From positions 1 to 64,000 of the forward strand of contig JAFIET010000007.1 of the NCBI GenBank assembly GCA_020832405.1: DNA of 64,000 bases, in the 5' to 3' direction. Positions 17,861-26,906 of this stretch are shown here, piece after piece. Position 1 is the first letter of the stretch. Every line of letters begins with the position of its first letter. The notes below the pieces were generated by a model. It made no database searches, had not been told where the DNA came from, and saw only the letters and a program-made list of their open reading frames with translations. Position numbers and translations under genes: made by a program. The DNA is from Balneolales bacterium (lineage in GTDB: Bacteria > Bacteroidota > Rhodothermia > Balneolales > Cyclonatronaceae).

Positions 17861-19515
17861 AATTGGAGTTTGAATCCGTAAGTTTCAGTCAGCTTGGAGC
17901 AACACCCCTGTACGGCGATTATATCAACGGGAATCCAGAGCTTAGAAGCTTTTTTGGCAAGTCAGACCCGTTTAATCCGGAATCATTCAGCCGTTTTGTA
18001 TCAGGCCGTTTTGGCTCGGTTAAACGCAATCAGCTTGCTGATTTTCTGGTTTCTTACAATAAACAATTTGCAGCTTGCCGTAATACCATTGAAGCAGCAG
18101 AGTCGCTCCGCAGTAAAGATGTATTTACAGTGGTAACAGGGCAGCAGCTCTGCTTTCTGGGCGGCCCGGGCTACAGTTTTTATAAAACACTTACGGTTAT
18201 AGCGTTATCCCGTTCGCTAAAGGCCGCTACGAAGCTCAGCATCGTACCCGTTTTCTGGATGGCTGATGAAGATCATGACTATGATGAAATTGATCATGTC
18301 TGGCTGCCTGATTTCAGGAAAGACGGCATCATTCAAAAATTCTCGTTGCCCAAAAACAGGCTAAAGGGGCATGCCGCGGCTTTTCTGAAACTGGATCATG
18401 CAGATGAAATTCTTTCTGAGATCAATCAGGCCGCTGAGCCGGGTTCTGCCTACGCATCTGATTTGCACCGATTGCATAAAAGCTGGCAAACCGGCCGCCC
18501 CTGGGTGCAAGCTTTCGGGGAGCTGATGCTCAGGGTTTTCGGCAAATACGGTTTAATACTTGCAGGAAGCAATCACGCGGATGTCAAAAAACTCTGCCGT
18601 CCGGTTTTTGAAACTGTGCTGGTCAAACAGCCGGAATTAACCAAAATTGTATCAGATACATCAGCTAAGCTTGCCGGGAAATGGCATGCTCAGGTTACGG
18701 TTACCGACAGCCTGCTCTTCTGGCACCATCCGGAAAAAGGCAGGCTCAAAATACCTTATCTCGAAAGCGGGTGGATGTTTCCTGATGAAGCTTCTCCGCG
18801 AACTTTCACCCGGGAGAGTGTCCGTCAGGCCGGTGATGACTTTTTTGCTAAGCTTTCTCCAAATGCCCTGCTCAGGCCTGTAATTCAGCAATACCTGCTG
18901 CCCAATCTCGCCTATACAGGCGGAGCTGCTGAAATAGCATATCATTCACAGCTGAAAGCTTTTTTTGAGGCATTTGAGCTTGATTTACCAATTATTTTGC
19001 CCAGATTTAGTGCAACAGTTATTGAGCCCGAAATACGTAAATCTATGGCGCATATGCCTTTTTCATTTACAGACTACAAAAAACGTGAAGATGACCTTGC
19101 ACACGAGCTGGTGCAGGTACAGCTGCGCGAAAGCGGGAATAAGTTACCTGATGAAGTTCTTAAAGAGTGGAAAAACCGGAATAAACACCTTTTTGAAAGC
19201 TACTTCCGGTCATTTGTAAACACGGGCAGCTCCCTTGAAACCTCTTTGAAAAGCACACTAAGCCGAATGGAAAAAAATGCAGAACAGTTTGCATCGAAAG
19301 TTATCCGGGAAAAGAAAAAACAGGATCGCCTGGCCATAAAAAGGATTTCTAATGTGCGAAGCGCATTGTTCCCAGGCGGGCTGCTTCAGGAAAGGGTAAC
19401 GGGCTGGGCCTTTTTTTATGCCCTCTACGGAGATTCATTTCTGGAAGCCCTTGTTGAAGAGTTAAGCACCGACACGCTTGAAAAAATCCGCCATCATCAC
19501 ATAATTTATGTTTGA
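17857..19515 (+). CDS. bshC: Bacillithiol biosynthesis cysteine-adding enzyme BshC
   Basis: BshC is thought to add cysteine to glucosaminyl-malate in the last step of bacillithiol synthesis. The protein has 552 residues, a normal length. The nucleotide-binding-like core shows VVTGQQLCFLGGPGYSFYKT and VPVFWMADEDHDYDEI, both diagnostic. A coiled-coil insertion is visible near 430-490. It starts with GTG overlapping the TGA of the nuclease gene by three bases, so it is probably translationally coupled. bshA and bshB are not in this window. Confidence 0.93.
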   Translation: MKLEFESVSFSQLGATPLYGDYINGNPELRSFFGKSDPFNPESFSRFVSGRFGSVKRNQLADFLVSYNKQFAACRNTIEAAESLRSKDVFTVVTGQQLCFLGGPGYSFYKTLTVIALSRSLKAATKLSIVPVFWMADEDHDYDEIDHVWLPDFRKDGIIQKFSLPKNRLKGHAAAFLKLDHADEILSEINQAAEPGSAYASDLHRLHKSWQTGRPWVQAFGELMLRVFGKYGLILAGSNHADVKKLCRPVFETVLVKQPELTKIVSDTSAKLAGKWHAQVTVTDSLLFWHHPEKGRLKIPYLESGWMFPDEASPRTFTRESVRQAGDDFFAKLSPNALLRPVIQQYLLPNLAYTGGAAEIAYHSQLKAFFEAFELDLPIILPRFSATVIEPEIRKSMAHMPFSFTDYKKREDDLAHELVQVQLRESGNKLPDEVLKEWKNRNKHLFESYFRSFVNTGSSLETSLKSTLSRMEKNAEQFASKVIREKKKQDRLAIKRISNVRSALFPGGLLQERVTGWAFFYALYGDSFLEALVEELSTDTLEKIRHHHIIYV

Positions 19516-19594
19516 ATTGCGTACTTTGGTAAAGAACAGCATAATTATTTGTGAAGTCATCAGAGCTATTATTAATTAATCAAACAGCGAGCTT

Positions 19595-20287
19595 ATGAGT
19601 ATTCAGTCATCAGAAGAAATGTGGAAATTGCTTGGTCTTTTATTAAAGTCACACCCCTGGCATGGCGTTCTGATTGGAGATAACGCCCCTGAAGTGGTAA
19701 CCACTTTCATTGAAATTGTGCCTACCGATACCATTAAATACGAGGTTGATAAAGATACGGGCTTCCTGAAGGTTGACAGGCCACAGCGATATTCCAACGT
19801 TTGCCCCGCTTTGTATGGTTTTGTACCACAAACGTATTGCGGCGATGAAACAGCTCTATTTTGTAAGGAGAAAAGTGGTATTGACGTGGAAGGAGACGGC
19901 GACCCGCTCGATATCTGTATTCTTTCTGAAAAACAAATTACGCACGGCAATATCCTGCTTCAGGCTATTCCGATCGGTGGTTTTAGAATGATTGACGGCA
20001 ATGAGGCTGATGATAAAATCATTGCGGTAATGAAGGGTGATCTTGTTTATGGAAATTACAGGAGCATCAGCGATGTGCCGCCGATTGTAGTTGACCGCCT
20101 CAGGCATTATTTCCTTACCTACAAACAAATACCCGGCGATTCTGAAAAAACGACCTGTGAAATTACCCACACCTACGACAGAGAAGAAGCTTTTGAGGTG
20201 ATCAGACGAAGTCAGAAAGATTACGCTGAAAAATTCGGAAACCTGAAAGGGTTACTTACCCAGATGATCCCATTCACAAACGATTAA
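19595..20287 (+). CDS. ppa: Inorganic pyrophosphatase (family I)
   Basis: This enzyme hydrolyses pyrophosphate to phosphate and so drives biosynthetic reactions. The protein has 230 residues, somewhat longer than the ~175-residue bacterial core, with extra sequence at the N-terminus (HPWHGVLIGDNAPEVVTTFIE). The signature EGDGDPLDIC carries the metal-binding Asp residues. KYEVDKDTG, YGFVPQTYCGDE and the later KGDL motif also match family I. Confidence 0.9.
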   Translation: MSIQSSEEMWKLLGLLLKSHPWHGVLIGDNAPEVVTTFIEIVPTDTIKYEVDKDTGFLKVDRPQRYSNVCPALYGFVPQTYCGDETALFCKEKSGIDVEGDGDPLDICILSEKQITHGNILLQAIPIGGFRMIDGNEADDKIIAVMKGDLVYGNYRSISDVPPIVVDRLRHYFLTYKQIPGDSEKTTCEITHTYDREEAFEVIRRSQKDYAEKFGNLKGLLTQMIPFTND

Positions 20288-20317
20288 TACGGCCTCATTT
20301 TTTTTGTGCAGATCACT

Positions 20318-21112
20318 ATGCGTCATTCAATCAAGAACGTGCTTGTAACCGGCGGCTCCAGCGGCATAGGAGCGGAAACCGTTAAGGTATTCTACAATGA
20401 AGGGCACCGTGTTTACTTTACATACCGCAGCGGCCAAAAAGCCGCTCAGGAACTGATGGTTGAGCTGTGCGGTAATGCTTCCGGTGATGACCGTATAAGC
20501 GCGCATGCCTGGGATGCCGCAAGCCGTGATAGCCTTGAGCACTTATGTGAAGAGATTCAAATCGTACCCGATATTCTTATCAACAACGCTGCTGTAGGAA
20601 GTGCTACCGTAAAGAAACTGAGTGATGATCCCTATGAGCAGGACTACTACATGATGGTAGTAAATGCCGTTTCGCCGCTTTGGATGGTAAGAAAGTTCTT
20701 ACCGGTTATGAAAGAACGCGGCGGGAAAATTATCAATGTGAGCTCTGTAGGCGGAGGTATCACGCAGTTTCCGAACTTCACTACAGCAGACGGTATGAGC
20801 AAAGCCGCAGTTGCCTTCATGACCCGGCAGCTTGCCGCTGAACTAACCCACCATCCTGTTGATGTATTTGCTGTTTGTCCCGGTGCGGTTGAAACTCCCA
20901 TGTTTGGCGCTTCAACGCTCGATCATCTTGATGATGCCGGTCGTGAGCGTCTCATCAAAAGGCTGCCTGCCGGGCGCCTGATTCAATCAGCAGAAGTTGC
21001 AGAAATTATACGTTACCTGTGCAGCCCTCAGGCTGAAATTATGCGGGGAGCTGTAGTTGATGCTTCCCTTGGCCTTGGCAGTAATCCGGGCCTGCTTTCT
21101 AATTTCAGCTAA
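20318..21112 (+). CDS. SDR-family oxidoreductase with Asp in place of the catalytic Tyr
   Basis: The protein has 264 residues from the ATG at 20318; a GTG at 20306 would add four. The Rossmann motif TGGSSGIG (11-18) and the NNAAVG strand are canonical, as is the NVSSVGGG serine region. The usual Tyr-x3-Lys pair is not: the residues are Asp158 and Lys162 (TADGMSKAAV). The codon is GAC at 20789-20791 in a well-conserved frame. The PG motif VCPGAVETPMFG and the tail match ordinary SDRs. It probably binds NAD(P), but its chemistry may differ from a classical dehydrogenase. It lies 36 bases upstream of the ACC-synthase-like gene, in the same direction. Confidence 0.85.
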   Translation: MRHSIKNVLVTGGSSGIGAETVKVFYNEGHRVYFTYRSGQKAAQELMVELCGNASGDDRISAHAWDAASRDSLEHLCEEIQIVPDILINNAAVGSATVKKLSDDPYEQDYYMMVVNAVSPLWMVRKFLPVMKERGGKIINVSSVGGGITQFPNFTTADGMSKAAVAFMTRQLAAELTHHPVDVFAVCPGAVETPMFGASTLDHLDDAGRERLIKRLPAGRLIQSAEVAEIIRYLCSPQAEIMRGAVVDASLGLGSNPGLLSNFS

Positions 21113-21148
21113 TTCCAACACTACTTATCAAGCTTTAGCTCATTTTTT

Positions 21149-22456
21149 ATGTACATCTCCAAGCGCAGTACGCGTATTTTGGACAACAATCAGCCCCTTG
21201 TTGCTGCACATTACCGCTGTGCATCCGATCCATGGCATCCGCAGAGCAATCCGAAAGGCTACATCAATTTCGGAACTGCTGAAAACCACCTGGTCTTTGA
21301 CCTGCTTCAAAAGAAGCTGAATGCCAAACCCGGTATAGATGAACATCACACCCATTATGCTGAACTTCATGGTATGAAGCATTTTAGAGAGGCTTTGGCC
21401 GGCTATCTGACTGAATACACCGGCATACAGGCTGCCGCTGATCAGATAGTTACCGCGGCCGGAAGTTCTGCAATTCTGGATATGGTAATGTTCGGACTTT
21501 GTGAGCCCGGTGAAGGAATGATACTGCCGGCTCCCTATTATGCTGGCTTCGATCATGACCTGAAAACCCGTGTGCAGGTTGAAGCAATACCGGCTTACAC
21601 GCGGCCCGAAGATGGCTACAGCTTAACCCTTGAGGTGCTTCAGCAGGCACTGCTTCACGCCGGAAAGCGTACAATTAAGGTAAGAGGAATTATAATTACC
21701 AACCCGCATAACCCGCTCGGGAAAACCTACGACAGCGAAACACTTCAGATGATTGTGAACTTTGCCGCAGATCATAAGCTTCAGATCGTAGCAGATGAGC
21801 TGTACATGAATTCCGTATTTGGCGATAAGCCATTCGTTTCTTTGGCAAAGATTGCAGCCGATGCAGGTATTGATGTGCACCTCGTTTATGGATTTGCCAA
21901 AGATTTCGGTCTTTCAGGTTTTAAAACCGGCCTTCTTTACACAAAAAGTGAGAAGCTGCTGCAGGTCGTGAAAGAGCTGGCTTATTTTATGCCGGTTTCA
22001 AATGCTACGCAGCAAATCCTTACAAATCTTCTTACTTCAGGAGCCTTTCTGAAGCGCTTCATTGCAGAAAACAAGCTCCGCCTCAAAAATGCTTCAGCCA
22101 CACTTCACCGGCTGCTTGCTGAGGCTGACTTCCCCGCAGAGCGTACAGATGCCGGTTTTTTTGCCTGGGTTGATCTCAGTAAATGGCTCGATTCTGATAC
22201 CTTTGAAAATGAAATGCAGTTGTATAACTACGTTTTAGAGCAGGCAAGAGTAAACATCATGCCGGGACAGTTTTTCCATAATCCGGAGCCGGGCTGGTAC
22301 CGGCTATGTTATGCCCGAAATGAAGAGATGCTCACAAAAGGAATCAGACGTATCAAATCAGCCCTTCAGGCACTCGATGATGCCAAAGCAGCAACCAACA
22401 ATGATAATGATGAGGATGAAGAAGCAAGAGTTATACAGCCGGGCGGCGGTATTTAG
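21149..22456 (+). CDS. ACC-synthase-like PLP-dependent aminotransferase (class I/II)
   Basis: The protein has 435 residues and a fold-type I PLP fold. Several blocks resemble eukaryotic 1-aminocyclopropane-1-carboxylate synthases more than ordinary aminotransferases: DPWHPQSNPKGYINFGTAEN, the HYAELHGMKHFREALA region, PAPYYAGFDHDL, TNPHNPLG, ADELYMNSVF, and FAKDFGLSGFKTG with the PLP Lys at 251. The last ~20 residues are acidic (NDNDEDEEA). It may act on S-adenosylmethionine or a related substrate; that is inference. The stop codon overlaps the convergent DUF971 gene by four bases. Confidence 0.85.
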   Translation: MYISKRSTRILDNNQPLVAAHYRCASDPWHPQSNPKGYINFGTAENHLVFDLLQKKLNAKPGIDEHHTHYAELHGMKHFREALAGYLTEYTGIQAAADQIVTAAGSSAILDMVMFGLCEPGEGMILPAPYYAGFDHDLKTRVQVEAIPAYTRPEDGYSLTLEVLQQALLHAGKRTIKVRGIIITNPHNPLGKTYDSETLQMIVNFAADHKLQIVADELYMNSVFGDKPFVSLAKIAADAGIDVHLVYGFAKDFGLSGFKTGLLYTKSEKLLQVVKELAYFMPVSNATQQILTNLLTSGAFLKRFIAENKLRLKNASATLHRLLAEADFPAERTDAGFFAWVDLSKWLDSDTFENEMQLYNYVLEQARVNIMPGQFFHNPEPGWYRLCYARNEEMLTKGIRRIKSALQALDDAKAATNNDNDEDEEARVIQPGGGI

Positions 22457-22809
22457 CTATCTGCATCGGTGGCCGGAGCAAGAATACCAGCATCTACCGG
22501 GCAGCCGTCGCGAAGATATTCGTAGCGGTAAATTCCGGTTGAATGCCCGTCACTCCAGAACATATGGAGGGCATAATTCCCTGAAGGCTTTAGGTTGTTG
22601 AGTTTTAGGCGTTCCGGTGTATCAATAAGAAACTGTGCCGGATCCATGGGCTTGCCCATTTCCCCGTGTCCGCCCTGACAAAATACGCAGGGACAGTTTT
22701 TACGAAGTCCGCCAAAGGGATACCGGCTTGTGTGCCCGTCTTTCCAGCTGATTCGTAATTCTTTCTCCCCTGATAGAACGGTAATATCTGTAGGCTTATA
22801 TCGCATCAT
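22453..22809 (-). CDS. DUF971 (GBBH-like N-terminal domain) protein
   Basis: The protein has 118 residues and consists of one DUF971 domain, the zinc-binding module at the N-terminus of gamma-butyrobetaine hydroxylases. The Cys-rich loop KNCPCVFCQGG gives the probable metal ligands, and the ending GNYALHMFWSDGHSTGIY with YEYLR is typical. Stand-alone members often accompany iron-sulfur assembly genes; here it stands alone, convergent with the PLP enzyme. Its start has no clear SD. Confidence 0.85.
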   Translation of the reverse strand: MMRYKPTDITVLSGEKELRISWKDGHTSRYPFGGLRKNCPCVFCQGGHGEMGKPMDPAQFLIDTPERLKLNNLKPSGNYALHMFWSDGHSTGIYRYEYLRDGCPVDAGILAPATDADS

Positions 22810-23008
22810 AAGTAAACGGTTGAGCCTGAGCGGCTTATTGATGAATGGCAGTTATTTTTTCGATTTCATCCAAAATAATGAATTAAAAGCCTTTTTATTC
22901 AGCTTTTATTACCTTCAGGGCTGCATAGCATACTGCAATTTCAGGCAGTTCATTATGTACCTGATCCTTATAAAGTCAATGAAAGCTTAAACCCCAAATA
23001 AAATCGTT

Positions 23009-24244
23009 TTGCAGCAAACTAACGAAGTGGCAGTGCCTGACACAGCCTACAATTTTCCGTCTAAAAATGGTTATTTCGGCAAATTCGGTGGTAAATTCGT
23101 CCCCGAAATTCTGATTCCTGCGCTGGATGAACTGGAGCGGCAGTATGAGCTGGCGAGTAAAGATGATTCCTTCAAAAAGGAACGCCTTCACCATCTTCGG
23201 GAATACGTTGGCCGACCGACACCGTTCACGTTTTGTGAGAGGCTCACTGCACATTACGGAACAGGCCGTATTTATTTTAAAAGAGAAGATCTTTGCCATA
23301 CCGGTGCGCACAAAATAAACAATACCATTGGTCAGGTTTTGCTCGCCATGCGTATGGGCAAGAAGCGCATCATCGCTGAAACCGGTGCCGGTCAGCATGG
23401 AGTTGCAACGGCTACGGTTTGTGCCAAGTTCGGCCTTGAGTGCATCGTGTACATGGGTGCCGAAGATATGAAGCGGCAGAAGCTTAATGTTGACCGCATG
23501 CGGCTGTTAGGAGCTGATGTGCGCGGTGTTGAAAGCGGCTCAAAAACCCTCAAAGATGCTACCAATGAAGCAATCAGGGACTGGGTAACCAATGTGGACG
23601 ACACTTTCTATATAATCGGCTCAGTTGTAGGACCGCACCCCTATCCTAAAATGGTACGTGATTTCCATGATGTGATTGGCCTCGAAACCGAAGCACAGTG
23701 CTTTGAAACTGAAGGGCGCGATCCGGATTATATACTTGCCTGTGTAGGTGGCGGATCCAATGCGATTGGTATCTTCCACAGGTTCATAGATAAGAAACAT
23801 GTTAAGCTTATCGGGCTTGAAGCCGCCGGTGAAGGTGCCGAAACCAATAAAACGGCAGCTACCTTCTCCAAAGGCAAGCCCGGCGTACTGCATGGCTCAC
23901 TCAGCTACCTGCTTCAGACCCATCAGGGGCAGGTAGAACTTGCACACTCCATCAGCGCCGGCCTCGACTACCCGGGCGTAGGTCCGGAGCACTCTCACCT
24001 GTTCGATACCGGCCGCGTGGCCTACAGGCCGGTTACCGATACGGAAGCGATGGATGCTGTGAAACGCTGCTCTATGCTGGAAGGCATCATTCCGGCCATA
24101 GAAACAGCACATGCTATCGCCTGGCTTGAGAAACTAATGCCACAGCTATCGGGGGATGAAATCGTGGTTATTAACTGCTCCGGTCGGGGCGACAAAGACA
24201 TGGGCACCATCTCTGATTACTTTTACGGATCAAATAATAAGTAG
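23009..24244 (+). CDS. trpB: Tryptophan synthase beta chain
   Basis: TrpB joins indole and serine to form tryptophan, in an alpha2beta2 complex with TrpA. The protein has 411 residues. [22 protein letters not shown] marks the N-terminus, the PLP Lys sits in [10 protein letters not shown], and the phosphate-binding loop is [10 protein letters not shown]. The start is TTG at 23009 with no SD; a GTG at 23027 would also keep the domain. trpA follows after eight bases. No other trp genes occur in the window. Confidence 0.95.
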   Translation: MQQTNEVAVPDTAYNFPSKNGYFGKFGGKFVPEILIPALDELERQYELASKDDSFKKERLHHLREYVGRPTPFTFCERLTAHYGTGRIYFKREDLCHTGAHKINNTIGQVLLAMRMGKKRIIAETGAGQHGVATATVCAKFGLECIVYMGAEDMKRQKLNVDRMRLLGADVRGVESGSKTLKDATNEAIRDWVTNVDDTFYIIGSVVGPHPYPKMVRDFHDVIGLETEAQCFETEGRDPDYILACVGGGSNAIGIFHRFIDKKHVKLIGLEAAGEGAETNKTAATFSKGKPGVLHGSLSYLLQTHQGQVELAHSISAGLDYPGVGPEHSHLFDTGRVAYRPVTDTEAMDAVKRCSMLEGIIPAIETAHAIAWLEKLMPQLSGDEIVVINCSGRGDKDMGTISDYFYGSNNK

Positions 24245-24252
24245 GAAAAAGT

Positions 24253-25116
24253 ATGCAAGCCGAACCTAAAAACATGCCCGTACGAGGTTCATCCCGGATG
24301 CAAAAGGTTTTCAGGAACCGAAAGCCGGACGAAAAAATTATGAACCTCTTCATTACAGCCGGGTTTCCGGCCAAATCAGAAACCGTTGATCTGATTCTGG
24401 CTTATGAAAAGAATGGAGCCGATATTATTGAACTTGGCATGCCGTTCAGCGACCCCCTTGCTGACGGCCCGACCATTCAGTACTCAAGCGAGGTTGCCTT
24501 AGCCGCAGGCCTGATGATGGATGACATATTTGAGATGGTCAGTCAGGTCCGCAAATCTTCTGATATACCTATAGTGCTCATGGGCTATCTCAACCCGCTG
24601 CTCTATTATGGGATTGAGCCATTCTTTACCCGTTGTGCCGAAACAGGGGTCGATGGCCTTATCCTGCCTGACGTACCGGTGGAGGAAAGTGCGCTTCTTG
24701 CTGAAGCAAGTGAAACCTGCAAGGTGCCCCTCATTTATCTGGTTGCCCCCAACAGTACAGATGAGCGGATGAAGCTCGTTGATGAGCGCTCCGGTGGTTT
24801 CGTGTATTGCGTTTCCGTAACAGGCGTAACCGGTGCAAGAAGCGGCGATGAAGTCGAACAGTCTGTTAACCGTTTTATTGAAAGGGTGAATCAAAATATA
24901 ACCCGTAATCCTGTACTTGTAGGTTTTGGCATCAGCTCTCATGCAGATGCGATGCACATCTCCCGCAAGACCGACGGTTTTGTAGTAGGGTCTGCTCTTA
25001 TTAATAATATCCGGGAAAATTACGGTACAGAAGGATGGATGGAGAACCATCTTAAATTTGTCCGCAGCCTCAAATACGGTGAATTAGAAACCTCTGAAAA
25101 TACTAAGAGAAGCTGA
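24253..25116 (+). CDS. trpA: Tryptophan synthase alpha chain
   Basis: TrpA cleaves indole-3-glycerol phosphate and channels indole to TrpB. The protein has 287 residues in a TIM barrel. ELGMPFSDPLADGPTIQ carries the catalytic Glu and the Asp, and SVTGVTGAR and GFGISSHADA form the phosphate-binding end. The N-terminal ~20 residues (to RMQKVF) extend beyond most homologues; an internal ATG at 24298 is an alternative start. Confidence 0.95.
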   Translation: MQAEPKNMPVRGSSRMQKVFRNRKPDEKIMNLFITAGFPAKSETVDLILAYEKNGADIIELGMPFSDPLADGPTIQYSSEVALAAGLMMDDIFEMVSQVRKSSDIPIVLMGYLNPLLYYGIEPFFTRCAETGVDGLILPDVPVEESALLAEASETCKVPLIYLVAPNSTDERMKLVDERSGGFVYCVSVTGVTGARSGDEVEQSVNRFIERVNQNITRNPVLVGFGISSHADAMHISRKTDGFVVGSALINNIRENYGTEGWMENHLKFVRSLKYGELETSENTKRS

Positions 25117-25172
25117 TTTGAGTTTTAAGACCCACTGCCCTAACTTGCGCATTAATTCTTATTTAATTCCCT

Positions 25173-26252
25173 ATGGTGCATCGACTTCTCTTTTTTAGCG
25201 CTCTTTTTGCAAGCTTACTAATGGCTTCCTCTTGTCAGGGGGATTACCGGCCTGAAGCCATCGGAGCCCCAAGTGAGGTAATCGTACTGATGGATTCCAC
25301 CCTCGTTGATGGTAAACTCGGAGAGGCTATCCGCAACACTTTCGGTGCTCATATTATGACGATGCCCCGCCCGGAAACCCGCTTCGATCTTGTTTTCAGG
25401 GACCTCCGCACCAATGTGGATATGGAAATGGTGCAGCGGCATAAAAACGTAATCATTGTGGGGCCAATCGATGATGAGTCCAATGTATCAACATTCATCA
25501 GATCACTGCTTGGCGAAAACGTACGGGAAAGCATCCGTCAGAATCAGAGCTTTCAGTATATGCTCCGAAATGTATGGTCGCGCAATCAGGCAGTGAAAAT
25601 ATTGAGCGGGCCTGATGTTGAGACTCTGTCAAGGCGTATTTTGCAGAACGAACGAAGACTTGTAACCGAACTGCACGATGTTGAGCTTGAGCGCTGGCAC
25701 CGCTATGTGTACCGCAGGGCTGAACAAACGGATCTTTCCAGAAATATTCTTGAAACATATGGCTGGTCGTTCCGCATACAGCACGATTACCGCCTGGGTG
25801 TTGATACCCTAAATGTACTTACTCTCAGAAGATTCCTGCCTGACAACGACCGCTGGATTTGGGTTTGGTGGGATGATGATTTTTCCGATTTCGATTCCAT
25901 CGACCGTGAATGGATCACAACTAAGCGTGAGGAGATCAACCGGCAGTACATTCAGGGAGGCTCAGAGGGTAAGTTCGTAAGAACTGATTTCGACCGCCCC
26001 TACGAGCAGCGGTTCATGGAAATTGCGGGAATGCAGGCCTACGAATCCCGGGGGATATGGCGCATGGAAAATGACCTCATGGGAGGCCCCTTTATCAACT
26101 ATACCATGTTTGATCACGAGAACAACCGATTGTTTATGATGGAGTTCGGGCAGTTTTCACCCCGATGGGATCAGCGCCGTTTTCTATATCAGTTTGAAGC
26201 GATGGCCCGAACATTCGTTTCGAACCCTGAAGCTATAGTTGAAAGTAATTAA
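25173..26252 (+). CDS. DUF4837 family lipoprotein
   Basis: The protein has 359 residues. A lipoprotein signal peptide ends in the lipobox MASSC with Cys21, so it should be anchored in the envelope by a lipid. The body matches DUF4837, a family of unknown function known from Bacteroidota and relatives: GAPSEVIVLMDSTL near the start and the aromatic, acidic RWIWVWWDDDFSD. It is likely cotranscribed after trpA or from its own promoter in the 56-base gap. A terminator follows. Confidence 0.82.
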   Translation: MVHRLLFFSALFASLLMASSCQGDYRPEAIGAPSEVIVLMDSTLVDGKLGEAIRNTFGAHIMTMPRPETRFDLVFRDLRTNVDMEMVQRHKNVIIVGPIDDESNVSTFIRSLLGENVRESIRQNQSFQYMLRNVWSRNQAVKILSGPDVETLSRRILQNERRLVTELHDVELERWHRYVYRRAEQTDLSRNILETYGWSFRIQHDYRLGVDTLNVLTLRRFLPDNDRWIWVWWDDDFSDFDSIDREWITTKREEINRQYIQGGSEGKFVRTDFDRPYEQRFMEIAGMQAYESRGIWRMENDLMGGPFINYTMFDHENNRLFMMEFGQFSPRWDQRRFLYQFEAMARTFVSNPEAIVESN

Positions 26253-26269
26253 TACCTTCTTAAAACCAT

Positions 26270-26313
26270 GAATGCTGCTTTTATCATTAGAAGTGAAAAA
26301 AGCAGCATTTTTT
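26270..26313 (+). terminator. Terminator of the DUF4837 gene
   Basis: The stem AATGCTGCTTTT (26271-26282) pairs with the AAAAAAGCAGCATT (26296-26309) side and is followed by T residues. It lies just behind the stop codon. Confidence 0.85.
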
Positions 26314-26338
26314 ATTATTAACCCAAGAACACAAAAGT

Positions 26339-26710
26339 ATGTCACTTGAAATTAAAGGTACTTTGCAGCAAATACTGCCGGTACAGTCAGGACAGGGGCG
26401 TAACGGTCCCTGGCAAAAACAGGATTTTGTAATTCAAACTCCGGGACAGTATCCCAAAAAAGTCTGCTTTACCATGTGGGGTGAAAAAGCCAATATTTTG
26501 CAAAGCTTCTCAGCAGGTCAGGAGCTAAACGTGGCCTTTGATGTAGAATCACGCGAATACAACGGAAAATGGTACACCGATTGTAAAGCCTGGAAAGTAG
26601 AAGCTGCCGGCAGTACACCACAATCCGGGATGCCTGCCTCAGATGATATCCCTCCACTTGATGACCATGACCTTCCGTCAATGGATGATGATGGTGATCT
26701 TCCGTTCTGA
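26339..26710 (+). CDS. DUF3127 OB-fold protein with SSB-like acidic tail
   Basis: The protein has 123 residues. The first ~90 form the DUF3127 domain, a small OB-fold related to single-strand DNA-binding proteins (MSLEIKGTLQQILP, WQKQDFVIQT, KVCFTMWGEKAN, YNGKWYTDCKAWKVE). A Pro/Asp-rich linker follows and the C-terminus is DDDGDLPF. That tip is the kind of acidic-hydrophobic tail SSB uses to recruit partner proteins. It may bind single-stranded DNA; that is inference. It is a single-gene unit with terminators on both sides. Confidence 0.85.
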   Translation: MSLEIKGTLQQILPVQSGQGRNGPWQKQDFVIQTPGQYPKKVCFTMWGEKANILQSFSAGQELNVAFDVESREYNGKWYTDCKAWKVEAAGSTPQSGMPASDDIPPLDDHDLPSMDDDGDLPF

Positions 26711-26729
26711 CCGGGCAACCAATATTTCT

Positions 26730-26769
26730 GAAAGCCGTTTTCTGAAAGCAGAGAGCGGCTTTTTTTTTA
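26730..26769 (+). terminator. Terminator of the DUF3127 gene
   Basis: The stem AAAGCCG/CGGCTTT, with an inner TTCTG/CAGAG extension, is followed by about nine T residues ending near 26768. Confidence 0.85.
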
Positions 26770-26906
26770 AGCGTTCGTCAAAAAAAAGCTTATTTTTGCA
26801 GTCAGTAATTTTTTAATATTTGTCTGGCAGACAATCTTAAATTACATGTTGCCGGTTTAATGAATGGCGATTCTACTAATCTTCAATTACATCTGAAAAC
26901 TAATTA

